DNA of 64,000 nt from Tubulanus polymorphus (lineage: Eukaryota; Nemertea; Palaeonemertea; Tubulaniformes; Tubulanidae). The stretch spans positions 15,530,447-15,594,446 of the forward strand of contig NC_134030.1 in NCBI RefSeq assembly GCF_964204645.1, in the 5' to 3' direction. Positions 23,262-36,100 of this stretch are shown piece by piece. The translations under genes and the position numbers were made by a program. Each line of letters starts with the position of its first letter. The stretch's first letter is position 1. The notes under the pieces are model-generated. The model had not been told where the DNA came from, made no database searches, and worked only from the letters and a program-made list of their open reading frames with translations.

Positions 23262-26200
23262 TCTCGCTGGCGATAAAACCAAAGTAATGAATCGTCGTAG
23301 GCGATAAAACCAAAATATTGAATTTTTCGCGGGCGATAAAACCAAAATATTGAATTGTCGCGGGCAACAAAACCAAAATATTGAATTGTCGCGGGCGACA
23401 AAACAAAAATAATGAATTATCGCGGGCGATAAAACCAAAATATTGAATTGTCGCGGTCGATAAAACCAAAATATTGAATTGTCGCGGGCGTCAAAACCAA
23501 AACCAAGAATTGTCGCGGGCGACAAAACCAAAATAATGAATTGTCGCTGGAGAAAAAACCAAAGTAATGAATTGTCGTGGGCGATAAAACCAAAATATTG
23601 AATTGTCGCGGGCGATTAAACAGTAATAATGAATTGTCGCGGGCGATAAAACCAAAATAATGAATTTTCCCTAGTGACAAAACCAAAATAATGAATTATC
23701 GCGGGCGATAAAACCAAAATATTGAATTTTCGCAGGCGATAAAACCAAAATTATGAATTGTCGCGGGCGATAAAACCAGAATAATGAATTTTTCGCGGGC
23801 GATAAAACCAAAATAATGAATTGTCGCGGGCAACAAAACCAAAATATTGAATTGTCGCGGGCGACAAAAACAAAGTATAAAACCAAAATAATGAATTGTC
23901 GCGGGCGTCAAAACCAAAAACAAGAATTGTCGCGGGCGACAAAACCAAAATAATGAATTGTCGCTGGAGATAAAACCAAAGTAATGAATTGTCGTGGGCG
24001 ATAAAACCAAAATATTGAATTTTCGCGGGCGACAAAACCAAAATATTGAATTGTCGCGGGCGACAAAACCAAAAAAAGAATTGTCGGGGCGACAAAACCA
24101 AAGTTTAAAACGAAAATAATGAATTGTCGCGGGCGTCAAAACCAAAAACAAGAATTGTCGCGGGCGACAAAACCAAAATAATGAATTGTCGCTGGAGATA
24201 AAACCAAAGTAATGAATTGTCGTGGGCGATAAAACCAAAATATTGAATTTTCGGGGGCGACAAAACCAAAATATTGAATTGTCGCGGGCGACAAAACCCA
24301 AAAAAGAATTGTCGGGGCGACAAAACCAAAATAATGAATTGTCGCCGGCGATAAAACCAAAATAATGAATTGTCGCGGGCGATTAAACAGTAATAATGAA
24401 TTGTCGCGGGCGATAAAACAAAAATAATGAATTTTCTCACGCGACAAAACCAAAATAATGAATTGTCACGGGCGATTAAACAGTAATAATGAATTGTCGC
24501 GGGCGTCAAAACCAAAAACAAGAATTGTCGCGGGCGACAAGACCAAAATAATGAATTGTCGCTGGAGATAAAACCAAAGTAATGAATTGTCGTAGGCGAT
24601 AAAACCAAAATATTGAATTTTTCGCGGGCGACAAAACCAAAATATTGAATTGTCCGGGGCGATAAAACCAAAATAATGAATTTTCTCGGGCGACAAAACC
24701 AAAATAATGAATTATGGCGGGCGACAAAACCAAAATATTGAATTGTCGCGGACGACAAAAACAAAATATTTAAAAAAAATAATGAATTGTCTCGGGCCAC
24801 AAAACCAAAAAGAAGAATTGTCGCAGGCGACAAAACAAAAATAATGAATTGTCGCTGGAGATAAAACTAAAGTAACGAATTGTCGCGGGTGATAAAACCA
24901 AAATATTGAATTGTCGCGGGCGACAAAACCAAAAACAAAAATTGTCGCGGGCGACAAAAACAAAATATAAAACCAAAATAATGAATTGTCGCGGGCGACA
25001 AAACCAAAATAATGAATTCTCGCTGGCGATAAAACCAAAGTAATGAATCGTCGTAGGCGATAAAACCAAATATTGAATTTTTCGCGGGCGATAAAACCAA
25101 AATATTGAATTGTCGCGGGCGACAAAACCAAAATATTGAATTGTCGCGGGCGACAAAACCAAAATAATGAATTTTCGTGGGCGATAAAACCAAAATATTG
25201 AATTGTCGCGGGCGACAAATCCAAACTAATGAATTGTCACTGGCGACAAAACCAAAAAAAGAATTTTCGGGGCGACAAAACCAAAATAATGAATTGTCGC
25301 GGGCGATAAAACCAAAATAATGAATTATCGCGGGCGATAAAACCAAAATATTGAATTGTCGCTGGCAACAAAACCAAAATATTAAATTGTCGCAGGCGAC
25401 AAAACCAAAAAAAAAATTGTCGCGGGCGACAAAAACAAAGTTTAAAACGAAAATAATGAATTGTCGCGGGCGTCAAAACCAAAAACAAGAATTGTCGCGG
25501 GCGACAAAACCAAAATAATGAATTGTCGCTGGAGATAAAACCAAAGTAATGAATTGTCGTGGGCGATAAAACCAAAATATTGAATTTTCGCGGGCGACAA
25601 AACCAAAATATTGAATTGTCGCGGGCGACAAAACCAAAAAAAGAATTGTCGGGGCGACAAAACCAAAATAATGAATTGTCGCGGGCGATAAAACCAAAAT
25701 AATGAATTGTCGCGAGCGACAAAACCAAAATGGTGAATTGTCGCGGGCGACAAAACCAAAGTAATGAATTGTCGCGGGCGATAAAACCAAAATAATGAAT
25801 TGTCGCGGGCGATAAAACCAAAATAATGAATTGTTCCGGCCGACAAAACCAAAATGGTGAATTGACGCGGGCGACAAAACCAAAATGGTGAATTGTCGCG
25901 GGCGACAAAACCAAAATGGTGAAATGTCGCGTGCGATAAAACCAAAGTAATGAATTGTCGTGGGCGATAAAACCAAAATAATGAATTGTCTCGTGGGACA
26001 AAAACAAAATATTGAATTGTCACGTGCGACAAAACCAAAATAATGAATTATCGCGGGCGATAAAACCAAAATATTGAATTGTCGCGGGCGATAAAACCAA
26101 AATATTGAATTGTCGCGGGCGATAAAACCAAAATAATGAATTGTCGCGGGCGACAAAACCAAAATAATGAATTGTCGCGTGCGTCAAAACCAAAACCAAG

Positions 26201-29200
26201 AACTATCGCGGGCGACAAAACCAAAATAATGAATTGTCGCTGGAGATAAAACCAAAGTAATGAATTGTCGTGGGCGATAAAACCAAAATATTGAATTGTC
26301 GCGGGCGACGAAACCAAACTAATGAATTGTCACGGGCCACATAACCAAAAAAAGAATTGTCGGGGCGACAAAACCAAAATAATGAATTGTCGTGGGCGAT
26401 AAAAACCAAAATATTGAATTGTCGCGGGCGACAAATCCAAACTAATGAATTGTCACTGGCGACAAAACGAAAAAAAGAATTTTCGGGGCGACAAAACCAA
26501 AATAATGAATTGTCGCGGGCGATAAAACCAAAATAATGAATTATCGCGGGCGATAAAACCAAAATATTGAATTGTCGCGGCCGATAAAACCAAAATATTA
26601 AATTGTCGCGGGCGACAAAACCAAAAAAAAAATTGTCGCGGGCGACAAAAACAAAGTTTAAAACGAAAATGCTGAATTGTCGCGGGCGTCAAAACCAAAA
26701 ACCAGAATTGTCGCGGGCGACAAAACCAAAATAATGAATTGTCGCTGGAGATAAAACCAAAGTAATGAATTGTCGTGGGTGATAAAACCAAAATATTGAA
26801 TTTTCGCGGGCTACAAAACCAAAATATTGAATTGTCGCGGGCGAAAAAACCAAAAAAAGAATTGTCGGGGCGACAAAACCAAAATAATGAATTGTCGCGG
26901 GCGATAAAACCAAAATAATGAATGGTCGCGAGCGACAAAACCAAAATGGTGAATTGTCGCGGGCGACAAAACCAAAATAATGAATTGTCGCGGGCGATAA
27001 AACCAAAATAATGAATTGTCGCGGGCGATAAAACCAAAATAATGAATTGTTCCGGCCGACAAAACCAAAATATTGAATTTTTCGCGGGCGATAAAACCAA
27101 AATATTGAATTGTCGCGGGCAACAAAACCAAAATATTGAATTGTCGCGGGCGACAAAACAAAAATAATGAATTATCGCGGGCGATAAAACCAAAATATTG
27201 AATTGTCGCGGTCGATAAAACCAAAATATTGAATTGTCGCGGGCGTCAAAACCAAAACCAAGAATTGTCGCGGGCGACAAAACCAAAATAATGAATTGTC
27301 GCTGGAGAAAAAACCAAAGTAATGAATTGTCGTGGGCGATAAAACCAAAATATTGAATTGTCGCGGGCGATTAAACAGTAATAATGAATTGTCGCGGGCG
27401 ATAAAACCAAAATAATGAATTTTCCCTAGTGACAAAACCAAAATAATGAATTATCGCGGGCGATAAAACCAAAATATTGAATTTTCGCAGGCGATAAAAC
27501 CAAAATTATGAATTGTCGCGGGCGATAAAACCAGAATAATGAATTTTTCGCGGGCGATAAAACCAAAATAATGAATTGTCGCGGGCAACAAAACCAAAAT
27601 ATTGAATTGTCGCGGGCGACAAAAACAAAGTATAAAACCAAAATAATGAATTGTCGCGGGCGTCAAAACCAAAAACAAGAATTGTCGCGGGCGACAAAAC
27701 CAAAATAATGAATTGTCGCTGGAGATAAAACCAAAGTAATGAATTGTCGTGGGCGATAAAACCAAAATATTGAATTTTCGCGGGCGACAAAACCAAAATA
27801 TTGAATTGTCGCGGGCGACAAAACCAAAAAAAGAATTGTCGGGGCGACAAAACCAAAGTTTAAAACGAAAATAATGAATTGTCGCGGGCGTCAAAACCAA
27901 AAACAAGAATTGTCGCGGGCGACAAAACCAAAATAATGAATTGTCGCTGGAGATAAAACCAAAGTAATGAATTGTCGTGGGCGATAAAACCAAAATATTG
28001 AATTTTCGGGGGCGACAAAACCAAAATATTGAATTGTCGCGGGCGACAAAACCCAAAAAAGAATTGTCGGGGCGACAAAACCAAAATAATGAATTGTCGC
28101 CGGCGATAAAACCAAAATAATGAATTGTCGCGGGCGATTAAACAGTAATAATGAATTGTCGCGGGCGATAAAACAAAAATAATGAATTTTCTCACGCGAC
28201 AAAACCAAAATAATGAATTGTCACGGGCGATTAAACAGTAATAATGAATTGTCGCGGGCGTCAAAACCAAAAACAAGAATTGTCGCGGGCGACAAGACCA
28301 AAATAATGAATTGTCGCTGGAGATAAAACCAAAGTAATGAATTGTCGTAGGCGATAAAACCAAAATATTGAATTTTTCGCGGGCGACAAAACCAAAATAT
28401 TGAATTGTCCGGGGCGATAAAACCAAAATAATGAATTTTCTCGGGCGACAAAACCAAAATAATGAATTATGGCGGGCGACAAAACCAAAATATTGAATTG
28501 TCGCGGACGACAAAAACAAAATATTTAAAAAAAATAATGAATTGTCTCGGGCCACAAAACCAAAAAGAAGAATTGTCGCAGGCGACAAAACAAAAATAAT
28601 GAATTGTCGCTGGAGATAAAACTAAAGTAACGAATTGTCGCGGGTGATAAAACCAAAATATTGAATTGTCGCGGGCGACAAAACCAAAAACAAAAATTGT
28701 CGCGGGCGACAAAAACAAAATATAAAACCAAAATAATGAATTGTCGCGGGCGACAAAACCAAAATAATGAATTCTCGCTGGCGATAAAACCAAAGTAATG
28801 AATCGTCGTAGGCGATAAAACCAAATATTGAATTTTTCGCGGGCGATAAAACCAAAATATTGAATTGTCGCGGGCGACAAAACCAAAATATTGAATTGTC
28901 GCGGGCGACAAAACCAAAATAATGAATTTTCGTGGGCGATAAAACCAAAATATTGAATTGTCGCGGGCGACAAATCCAAACTAATGAATTGTCACTGGCG
29001 ACAAAACCAAAAAAAGAATTTTCGGGGCGACAAAACCAAAATAATGAATTGTCGCGGGCGATAAAACCAAAATAATGAATTATCGCGGGCGATAAAACCA
29101 AAATATTGAATTGTCGCTGGCAACAAAACCAAAATATTAAATTGTCGCAGGCGACAAAACCAAAAAAAAAATTGTCGCGGGCGACAAAAACAAAGTTTAA

Positions 29201-31870
29201 AACGAAAATAATGAATTGTCGCGGGCGTCAAAACCAAAAACAAGAATTGTCGCGGGCGACAAAACCAAAATAATGAATTGTCGCTGGAGATAAAACCAAA
29301 GTAATGAATTGTCGTGGGCGATAAAACCAAAATATTGAATTTTCGCGGGCGACAAAACCAAAATATTGAATTGTCGCGGGCGACAAAACCAAAAAAAGAA
29401 TTGTCGGGGCGACAAAACCAAAATAATGAATTGTCGCGGGCGATAAAACCAAAATAATGAATTGTCGCGAGCGACAAAACCAAAATGGTGAATTGTCGCG
29501 GGCGACAAAACCAAAGTAATGAATTGTCGCGGGCGATAAAACCAAAATAATGAATTGTCGCGGGCGATAAAACCAAAATAATGAATTGTTCCGGCCGACA
29601 AAACCAAAATGGTGAATTGACGCGGGCGACAAAACCAAAATGGTGAATTGTCGCGGGCGACAAAACCAAAATGGTGAAATGTCGCGTGCGATAAAACCAA
29701 AGTAATGAATTGTCGTGGGCGATAAAACCAAAATAATGAATTGTCTCGTGGGACAAAAACAAAATATTGAATTGTCACGTGCGACAAAACCAAAATAATG
29801 AATTATCGCGGGCGATAAAACCAAAATATTGAATTGTCGCGGGCGATAAAACCAAAATATTGAATTGTCGCGGGCGATAAAACCAAAATAATGAATTGTC
29901 GCGGGCGACAAAACCAAAATAATGAATTGTCGCGTGCGTCAAAACCAAAACCAAGAACTATCGCGGGCGACAAAACCAAAATAATGAATTGTCGCTGGAG
30001 ATAAAACCAAAGTAATGAATTGTCGTGGGCGATAAAACCAAAATATTGAATTGTCGCGGGCGACGAAACCAAACTAATGAATTGTCACGGGCCACATAAC
30101 CAAAAAAAGAATTGTCGGGGCGACAAAACCAAAATAATGAATTGTCGTGGGCGATAAAAACCAAAATATTGAATTGTCGCGGGCGACAAATCCAAACTAA
30201 TGAATTGTCACTGGCGACAAAACGAAAAAAAGAATTTTCGGGGCGACAAAACCAAAATAATGAATTGTCGCGGGCGATAAAACCAAAATAATGAATTATC
30301 GCGGGCGATAAAACCAAAATATTGAATTGTCGCGGCCGATAAAACCAAAATATTAAATTGTCGCGGGCGACAAAACCAAAAAAAAAATTGTCGCGGGCGA
30401 CAAAAACAAAGTTTAAAACGAAAATGCTGAATTGTCGCGGGCGTCAAAACCAAAAACCAGAATTGTCGCGGGCGACAAAACCAAAATAATGAATTGTCGC
30501 TGGAGATAAAACCAAAGTAATGAATTGTCGTGGGTGATAAAACCAAAATATTGAATTTTCGCGGGCTACAAAACCAAAATATTGAATTGTCGCGGGCGAA
30601 AAAACCAAAAAAAGAATTGTCGGGGCGACAAAACCAAAATAATGAATTGTCGCGGGCGATAAAACCAAAATAATGAATGGTCGCGAGCGACAAAACCAAA
30701 ATGGTGAATTGTCGCGGGCGACAAAACCAAAATAATGAATTGTCGCGGGCGATAAAACCAAAATAATGAATTGTCGCGGGCGATAAAACCAAAATAATGA
30801 ATTGTTCCGGCCGACAAAACCAAAATGGTGAATTGTCGCGGGCGACAAAACCAAAATATTGAATTGTCGCGGGCGATAAAACCAAAATAATGAACTGTCG
30901 CGGGCAACAAAACCAAAATAATGAATTATCGCGGGCGATAAAACCAAAATATTGAATTGTCGCAGGCGATAAAACCAAAATATTGAATTGTCGCGGGCGA
31001 CAAAACCAAAAACAAAAATTGTCGCGGGCGACAAAAACAAAATATAAAACCAAAATAATGAATTGTCGCGGGCGACAAAACCAAAATAATGAATTCTCGC
31101 TGGCAATAAAACCAAAGTAATGAATCGTCGTAGGCGATAAAACCAAAATATTGAATTTTTCGCGGGCGATAAAACCAAAATATTGAATTGTCGCGGGCGA
31201 CAAAACCAAAATATTGAATTGTCGCGGGCGACAAAACCAAAATAATGAATTGTCGTGGGCGATAAAACCAAAATATTGAATTGTCGCGGGCGACAAATCC
31301 AAACTAATGAATTGTCACTGGCGACAAAACCAAAAAAAGAATTTTCGGGGCGACAAAACCAAAATAATGAATTGTCGCGGGCGATAAAACCAAAATAATG
31401 AATTATCGCGGGCGATAAAACCAAAATATTGAATTGTCGCTGGCAACAAAACCAAAATATTAAATTGTCGCGGGCGACAAAACCAAAAAAAAAATTGTCG
31501 CGGGCGACAAAAACAAAGTTTAAAACGAAAATAATTAATTGTCGCGGGCGTCAAAACCAAAAACAAGAATTGTCGCGGGCGACAAAACCAAAATAATGAA
31601 TTGTCGCTGGAGATAAAACCAAAGTAATGAATTGTCGTGGGCGATAAAACCAAAATATTGAATTTTCGCGGGCGACAAAACCAAAATATTGAATTGTCGC
31701 GGGCGACAAAACCAAAAAAAGAATTGTCGGGGCGACAAAACCAAAATAATGAATTGTCGCGGGCGATAAAACCAAAATAATGAATTGTCGCGGACGACAA
31801 AAACAAAATATTGAATTGTTGCGTGCGACAAAACCAAAATAATGAATTGTCGCGGGCAACAAAACCAAAC
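23262..31870. repeat. 31-bp satellite, array 1 (8.6 kb)
   Basis: Tandem copies of a 31-bp unit with core TTGTCGCGGGCGAYA followed by AAACCAAAATAATGAA, all in one orientation. The core is a near-perfect palindrome (TGTCGC GG GCGACA). Unit variants include TCGCTGGAGATA, TCGTGGGCGATA, GGGGCGACA and TATCGCGGGCGATA. Runs of particular variants repeat as higher-order units. The unit has no stop codon on its minus strand in any frame, which creates long spurious open frames. Confidence 0.98.
23304..30813. repeat. 3,755-bp tandem duplication within array 1
   Basis: Bases 23304-27058 and 27059-30813 carry the same succession of variant units. Open-frame boundaries and unusual units (for example the GATTAAACAGTAATAATG unit at 23613 and 27368) recur at an offset of exactly 3,755 bp, and I saw no difference where I compared them. 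The copies diverge again after about 30826. Confidence 0.88.
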
Positions 31871-33103
31871 TAGGGGTCCAGGGACACCATGCTCACTTGG
31901 GAAGTGGTTTCAAATGCTCAACAATCTAACAATTTCAATACATAACGCCCTCTAGTGACCATATACAAAAACCAATGACCTTGAAACCCACCACAATCAT
32001 AGAACATGTGAGCAGCTATGATTTTGTAATCGATTGTGATAACAAAATATGCCTCGTTACCAATTTAATATGGAAATACTAAGTTATTCTACTATTCAAC
32101 GCCCCCTGGTGACCATATGCAAAACCCAATGACCTTAAAACTCACCCCAATCGTAGTACATGTCATAAAATACAACTTTGCAATTGATCATAGTAACAAA
32201 ATATGCCTAGGTACCAATCTAAAAAGAAAATACTAAGACATTCTACTATTCAACGCCCCCTGGTGACTATATGGAATAACTAATGTCCTTAAAAACTCAC
32301 CACAATCATAGACGATGTCATGAACTACAACTTTGCAATAGATCATGGTAACAAAATATGCCTTGGTACAAATATAGCAATACTAAGTTATTGTATATAC
32401 ATACAAAAACCAATGACCTTGAAACTCACCAAAATCATAGAACACGTTATGGGCTACAACTTTCCAATTGAATATAGCAACACAATATGCTTAGGTATCA
32501 ATTTAATGTGGAAAAACTTTTTCCCACCTCAGTACTGATGACACCAAGATGGCCGCCAATTGCGTCATAATTGGCTGATCAAAGATACTTGTCCCAGGTA
32601 TAAAACATCCCTCTCTAAAGAATACCCATCAGCAATTGCAATGAGAAATGGCAAACCAGTAGGAAGCTACGTGACCTAGAATTTTGGCCAAAATTGACAT
32701 TTTTGGGCACTAAAAAGGTCATAGGACGGCCATCTTGAGTCAGATCGACCCAATTTTCTTATGCTGATGGGCCTTTGGTAGATTCAAATATAAACGAAAG
32801 ATCAAGGTAATTGATCAAAGCGTCTTCAAAATTTCCCACGAAAACTTCGAAAATGTTTAAACAGTGCTGATTTTGGCAAACAACAATGGCTGCCAGTCGG
32901 CCATCTTGAATCTGATAGGGCCAGTTTTTGGGCTGACGATGTGTCTAGGGTAGATACATGTATAAACCAAATATCAAGACATTACCTTGAAGTGTCTTCA
33001 AAACTTCCCAAAATAACTGGATTCCGTCTATGGACGGACCGACGGACGAAAAGTGAACGCAATAGCCCGCTGGGACTAAAGTCCCAAGTGGACTGAAAAA
33101 TAA
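31871..33103. repeat. 1.2-kb interspersed repeat, copy 1 (in the satellite)
   Basis: It starts GGGGTCCAGGGACACCATGC and ends near GGGACTAAAGTCCCAAGTGG. The first part consists of diverged subunits of about 150 bp (ACTATTCAACGCCCCCTGG, AATGACCTTGAAACTCACCA, ACAACTTTGCAATTGATCAT, AACAAAATATGCCT); the second part is unique and ends with GGACGGACCGACGGACGA. The weak inverted motif CACTTGGGA/TCCCAAGTG stands near the two ends. There is no coding region. A shorter copy is at 40230-41377. Confidence 0.85.
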
Positions 33104-36100
33104 TTGTTGCGGGCGACAAAACCAAAATATTGAATTGTCGCGGGCGACAAAACCAAACTAATGAATTGTCGCGGGCGACAAAACCAAACTAATGAATTGT
33201 CGCGGGCGATAAAACCAAACTAATGAATTGTCGCGGGCGATAAAACAAAAATATTGAATCGTCTCGGGCGACAAAAACAAAATATTGAATCGTCGCGGGC
33301 GACAAAATCAAAATAATGAATTGTCGCGGGCGACAAAACCAAAATAATGAATTGTCGCGGGCGATAAAACCAAAATAATGAATGGTCTCGGGCGACAAAA
33401 CCAAAATAATGAATTGTCGCGGGCGATAAAACCAAAATATTGAATTGTCGCGGGCGACAAAACCACAAAAAAAATTGGCACGGGCGATAAAAACAAAATA
33501 TAAAACCAAAATAATGAATTGTCGTGGGCGATAAAACCAAAATATTGAATTGTCGCGGGCGATAAAACCAAAATAACCAATTGTCGCGGGCGATAAAACC
33601 AAAATAATGAATTATCACGGGCGATAAAACCAAAATATTGAATTGTTGCGGGCGATTAAACCAAAATAATGAATTGTCTCGGGCGACAAAACCAAAATAA
33701 TGAATTGTCGCGGGCGATAAAACCAAAATAATGAATTGTCGCGGGCGATAAAACCAAAATATTGAATTGTCGCGGCCGATAAAACAAAATTAATGAATTG
33801 TCGCGGGCGACTAAACCAAAATATTGAATTGTTGCGGGCGACAAAACAAAAATAATGAATTGTCGCGGGCGACAAAACCAAAATGGTGAATTGTCGCGGG
33901 CTACAAAACCAAATGGTGAATTGTCGCGAGCGACAAAACTAAAATAATGAATTGTCGCGGGCGATAAAACCGTAATAATGAATTTTTCCGGGCGATAAAA
34001 CAAAAATAATGAATTGTCTCAGGCGACAAAACAAAAATAATGAATAATCGCGGGCGATAAAACAAAAATATTGAGTTGTCGCAGGCGATAAAACCAAAAA
34101 AGGAAATTGTCGCGGGCGACAAAAACAAAATATAAAACCAAAATAATGAATTGTCGCGGGCGACAAAACCAAAATAATGAATTGTCGGTGGCGATAAAAC
34201 CAAAGTAATGAATTGTCGCGGGCGATAAAACCAAAATATTGAATTTTCGTGGGCAACAAAACCAAAATATTGAATTGTCGCGGGCGACAAAACCAAACTA
34301 ATGAATTTTCGAGGGCGACAAAACCAAACTAATGAATTGTCGCGGGCGACAAAACCAAAAAAAGAATTGTCGGGGCGACAAAACAAAAATAATGAATTGT
34401 CGCGGGCTATAAATCAAAATTAATGAATTGTCGCGGGCGACAAAACCAAAATATTGAATTGTCGCGGGCGACTAAACCAAAATATTGAATTGTTGCGGGC
34501 GACAAAACGAAAAAAAGAATTGTCGGGGCGACAAAACAAAAATAATGAATTGTCGCGGGCTATAAATCAAAATTAATGAATTGTCGCGGGCGATAAAACC
34601 AAAATAATGAATTGTCGCGGGCGACAAAACCAAAATGGTGAATTGTCGCGGGCGACAAAACAAAAAAGGTGAATTGTCGCGGGCGACAAAACCAAAATGG
34701 TGAATTGTCGCGAGCAACAAAACTAAAATAATGAATTGTCGCGGGCGATAAAACCAAAATAATGAATTGTCCCGGGCGATAAAACCAAAATATTGAATTG
34801 TCGCGGGCGACAAAACCACAAAAAAAATTGGCACGGGCGATAAAAACAAAATATAAAACCAAAATAATGAATTGTCGTGGGCGATAAAACCAAAATATTG
34901 AATTGTCGCGGGCGATAAAACCAAAATAACCAATTGTCGCGGGCGATAAAACCAAAATAATGAATTATCGCGGGCGATCAAACCAAAATATTGAATTGTT
35001 GCTGGCGATTAAACCAAAATAATGAATTGTCTCGGGCGACAAAACCAAAATAATGAATTGTCGCGGGCGATAAAACCAAAATAATGAATTGTCGCGGGCG
35101 ATAAAACCAAAATATTGAATTGTCGCGGCCGATAAAACAAAATTAATGAATTGTCGCGGGCGACTAAACCAAAATATTGAATTGTTGCGGGAGACAAAAC
35201 CAAAAAAAGAATTGTCGGGACGACAAAACAAAAATAATGAATTGTCGCGGGCTATAAATCAAAATTGATGAATTGTCGCGGGCGATAAAACCAAAATAAT
35301 GAATTGTCGCGGGCGACCAAACCAAAATGGTGAATTGTCGCGGGCGACAAAACCAAAAAGGTGAATTGTCACGGGCGACAAAACCAAAATGGTGAATTGT
35401 CGCGAGCGACAAAACTAAAATAATGAATTGTCGCGGGCGATAAAACCGTAATAATGAATTGTCGCGGGCGATAAAACCAAAATAATGAATTGTCTCGTGG
35501 GACAAAAACAAAATATTGAATTGTCACGTGCGACAAAACCAAAATAATGAATTATCGCGGGCGACAAAACCAAAATAATGAATTTTCGCGGGCGATAAAA
35601 CCAAAATAATGAATTATCGCGGGCGATAAAACCAAAATATTGAATTGTCGCGGGCAACAAAACCAAAATAATGAATTGTCGCGGGCGATAAAACCGTAAT
35701 AATGAATTGTCGCGGGCGATAAAACCAAAATAATGAATTGTCTCGTGGGACAAAAACAAAATATTGAATTGTCACGTGCGACAAAACCAAAATAATGAAT
35801 TATCGCGGGCGACAAAACCAAAATAATGAATTTTCGCGGGCGATAAAACCAAAATAATGAATTATCGCGGGCGATAAAACCAAAATATTGAATTGTCGCG
35901 GGCAACAAAACCAAAATAATGAATTGTCGCGGGCGATAAAACCGTAATAATGAATTGTCGCGGGCGATAAAACCAAAATAATGAATTGTCTCGTGGGACA
36001 AAAACAAAATATTGAATTGTCACGTGCGACAAAACCAAAATAATGAATTATCGCGGGCGACAAAACCAAAATAATGAATTTTCGCGGGCGATAAAACCAA

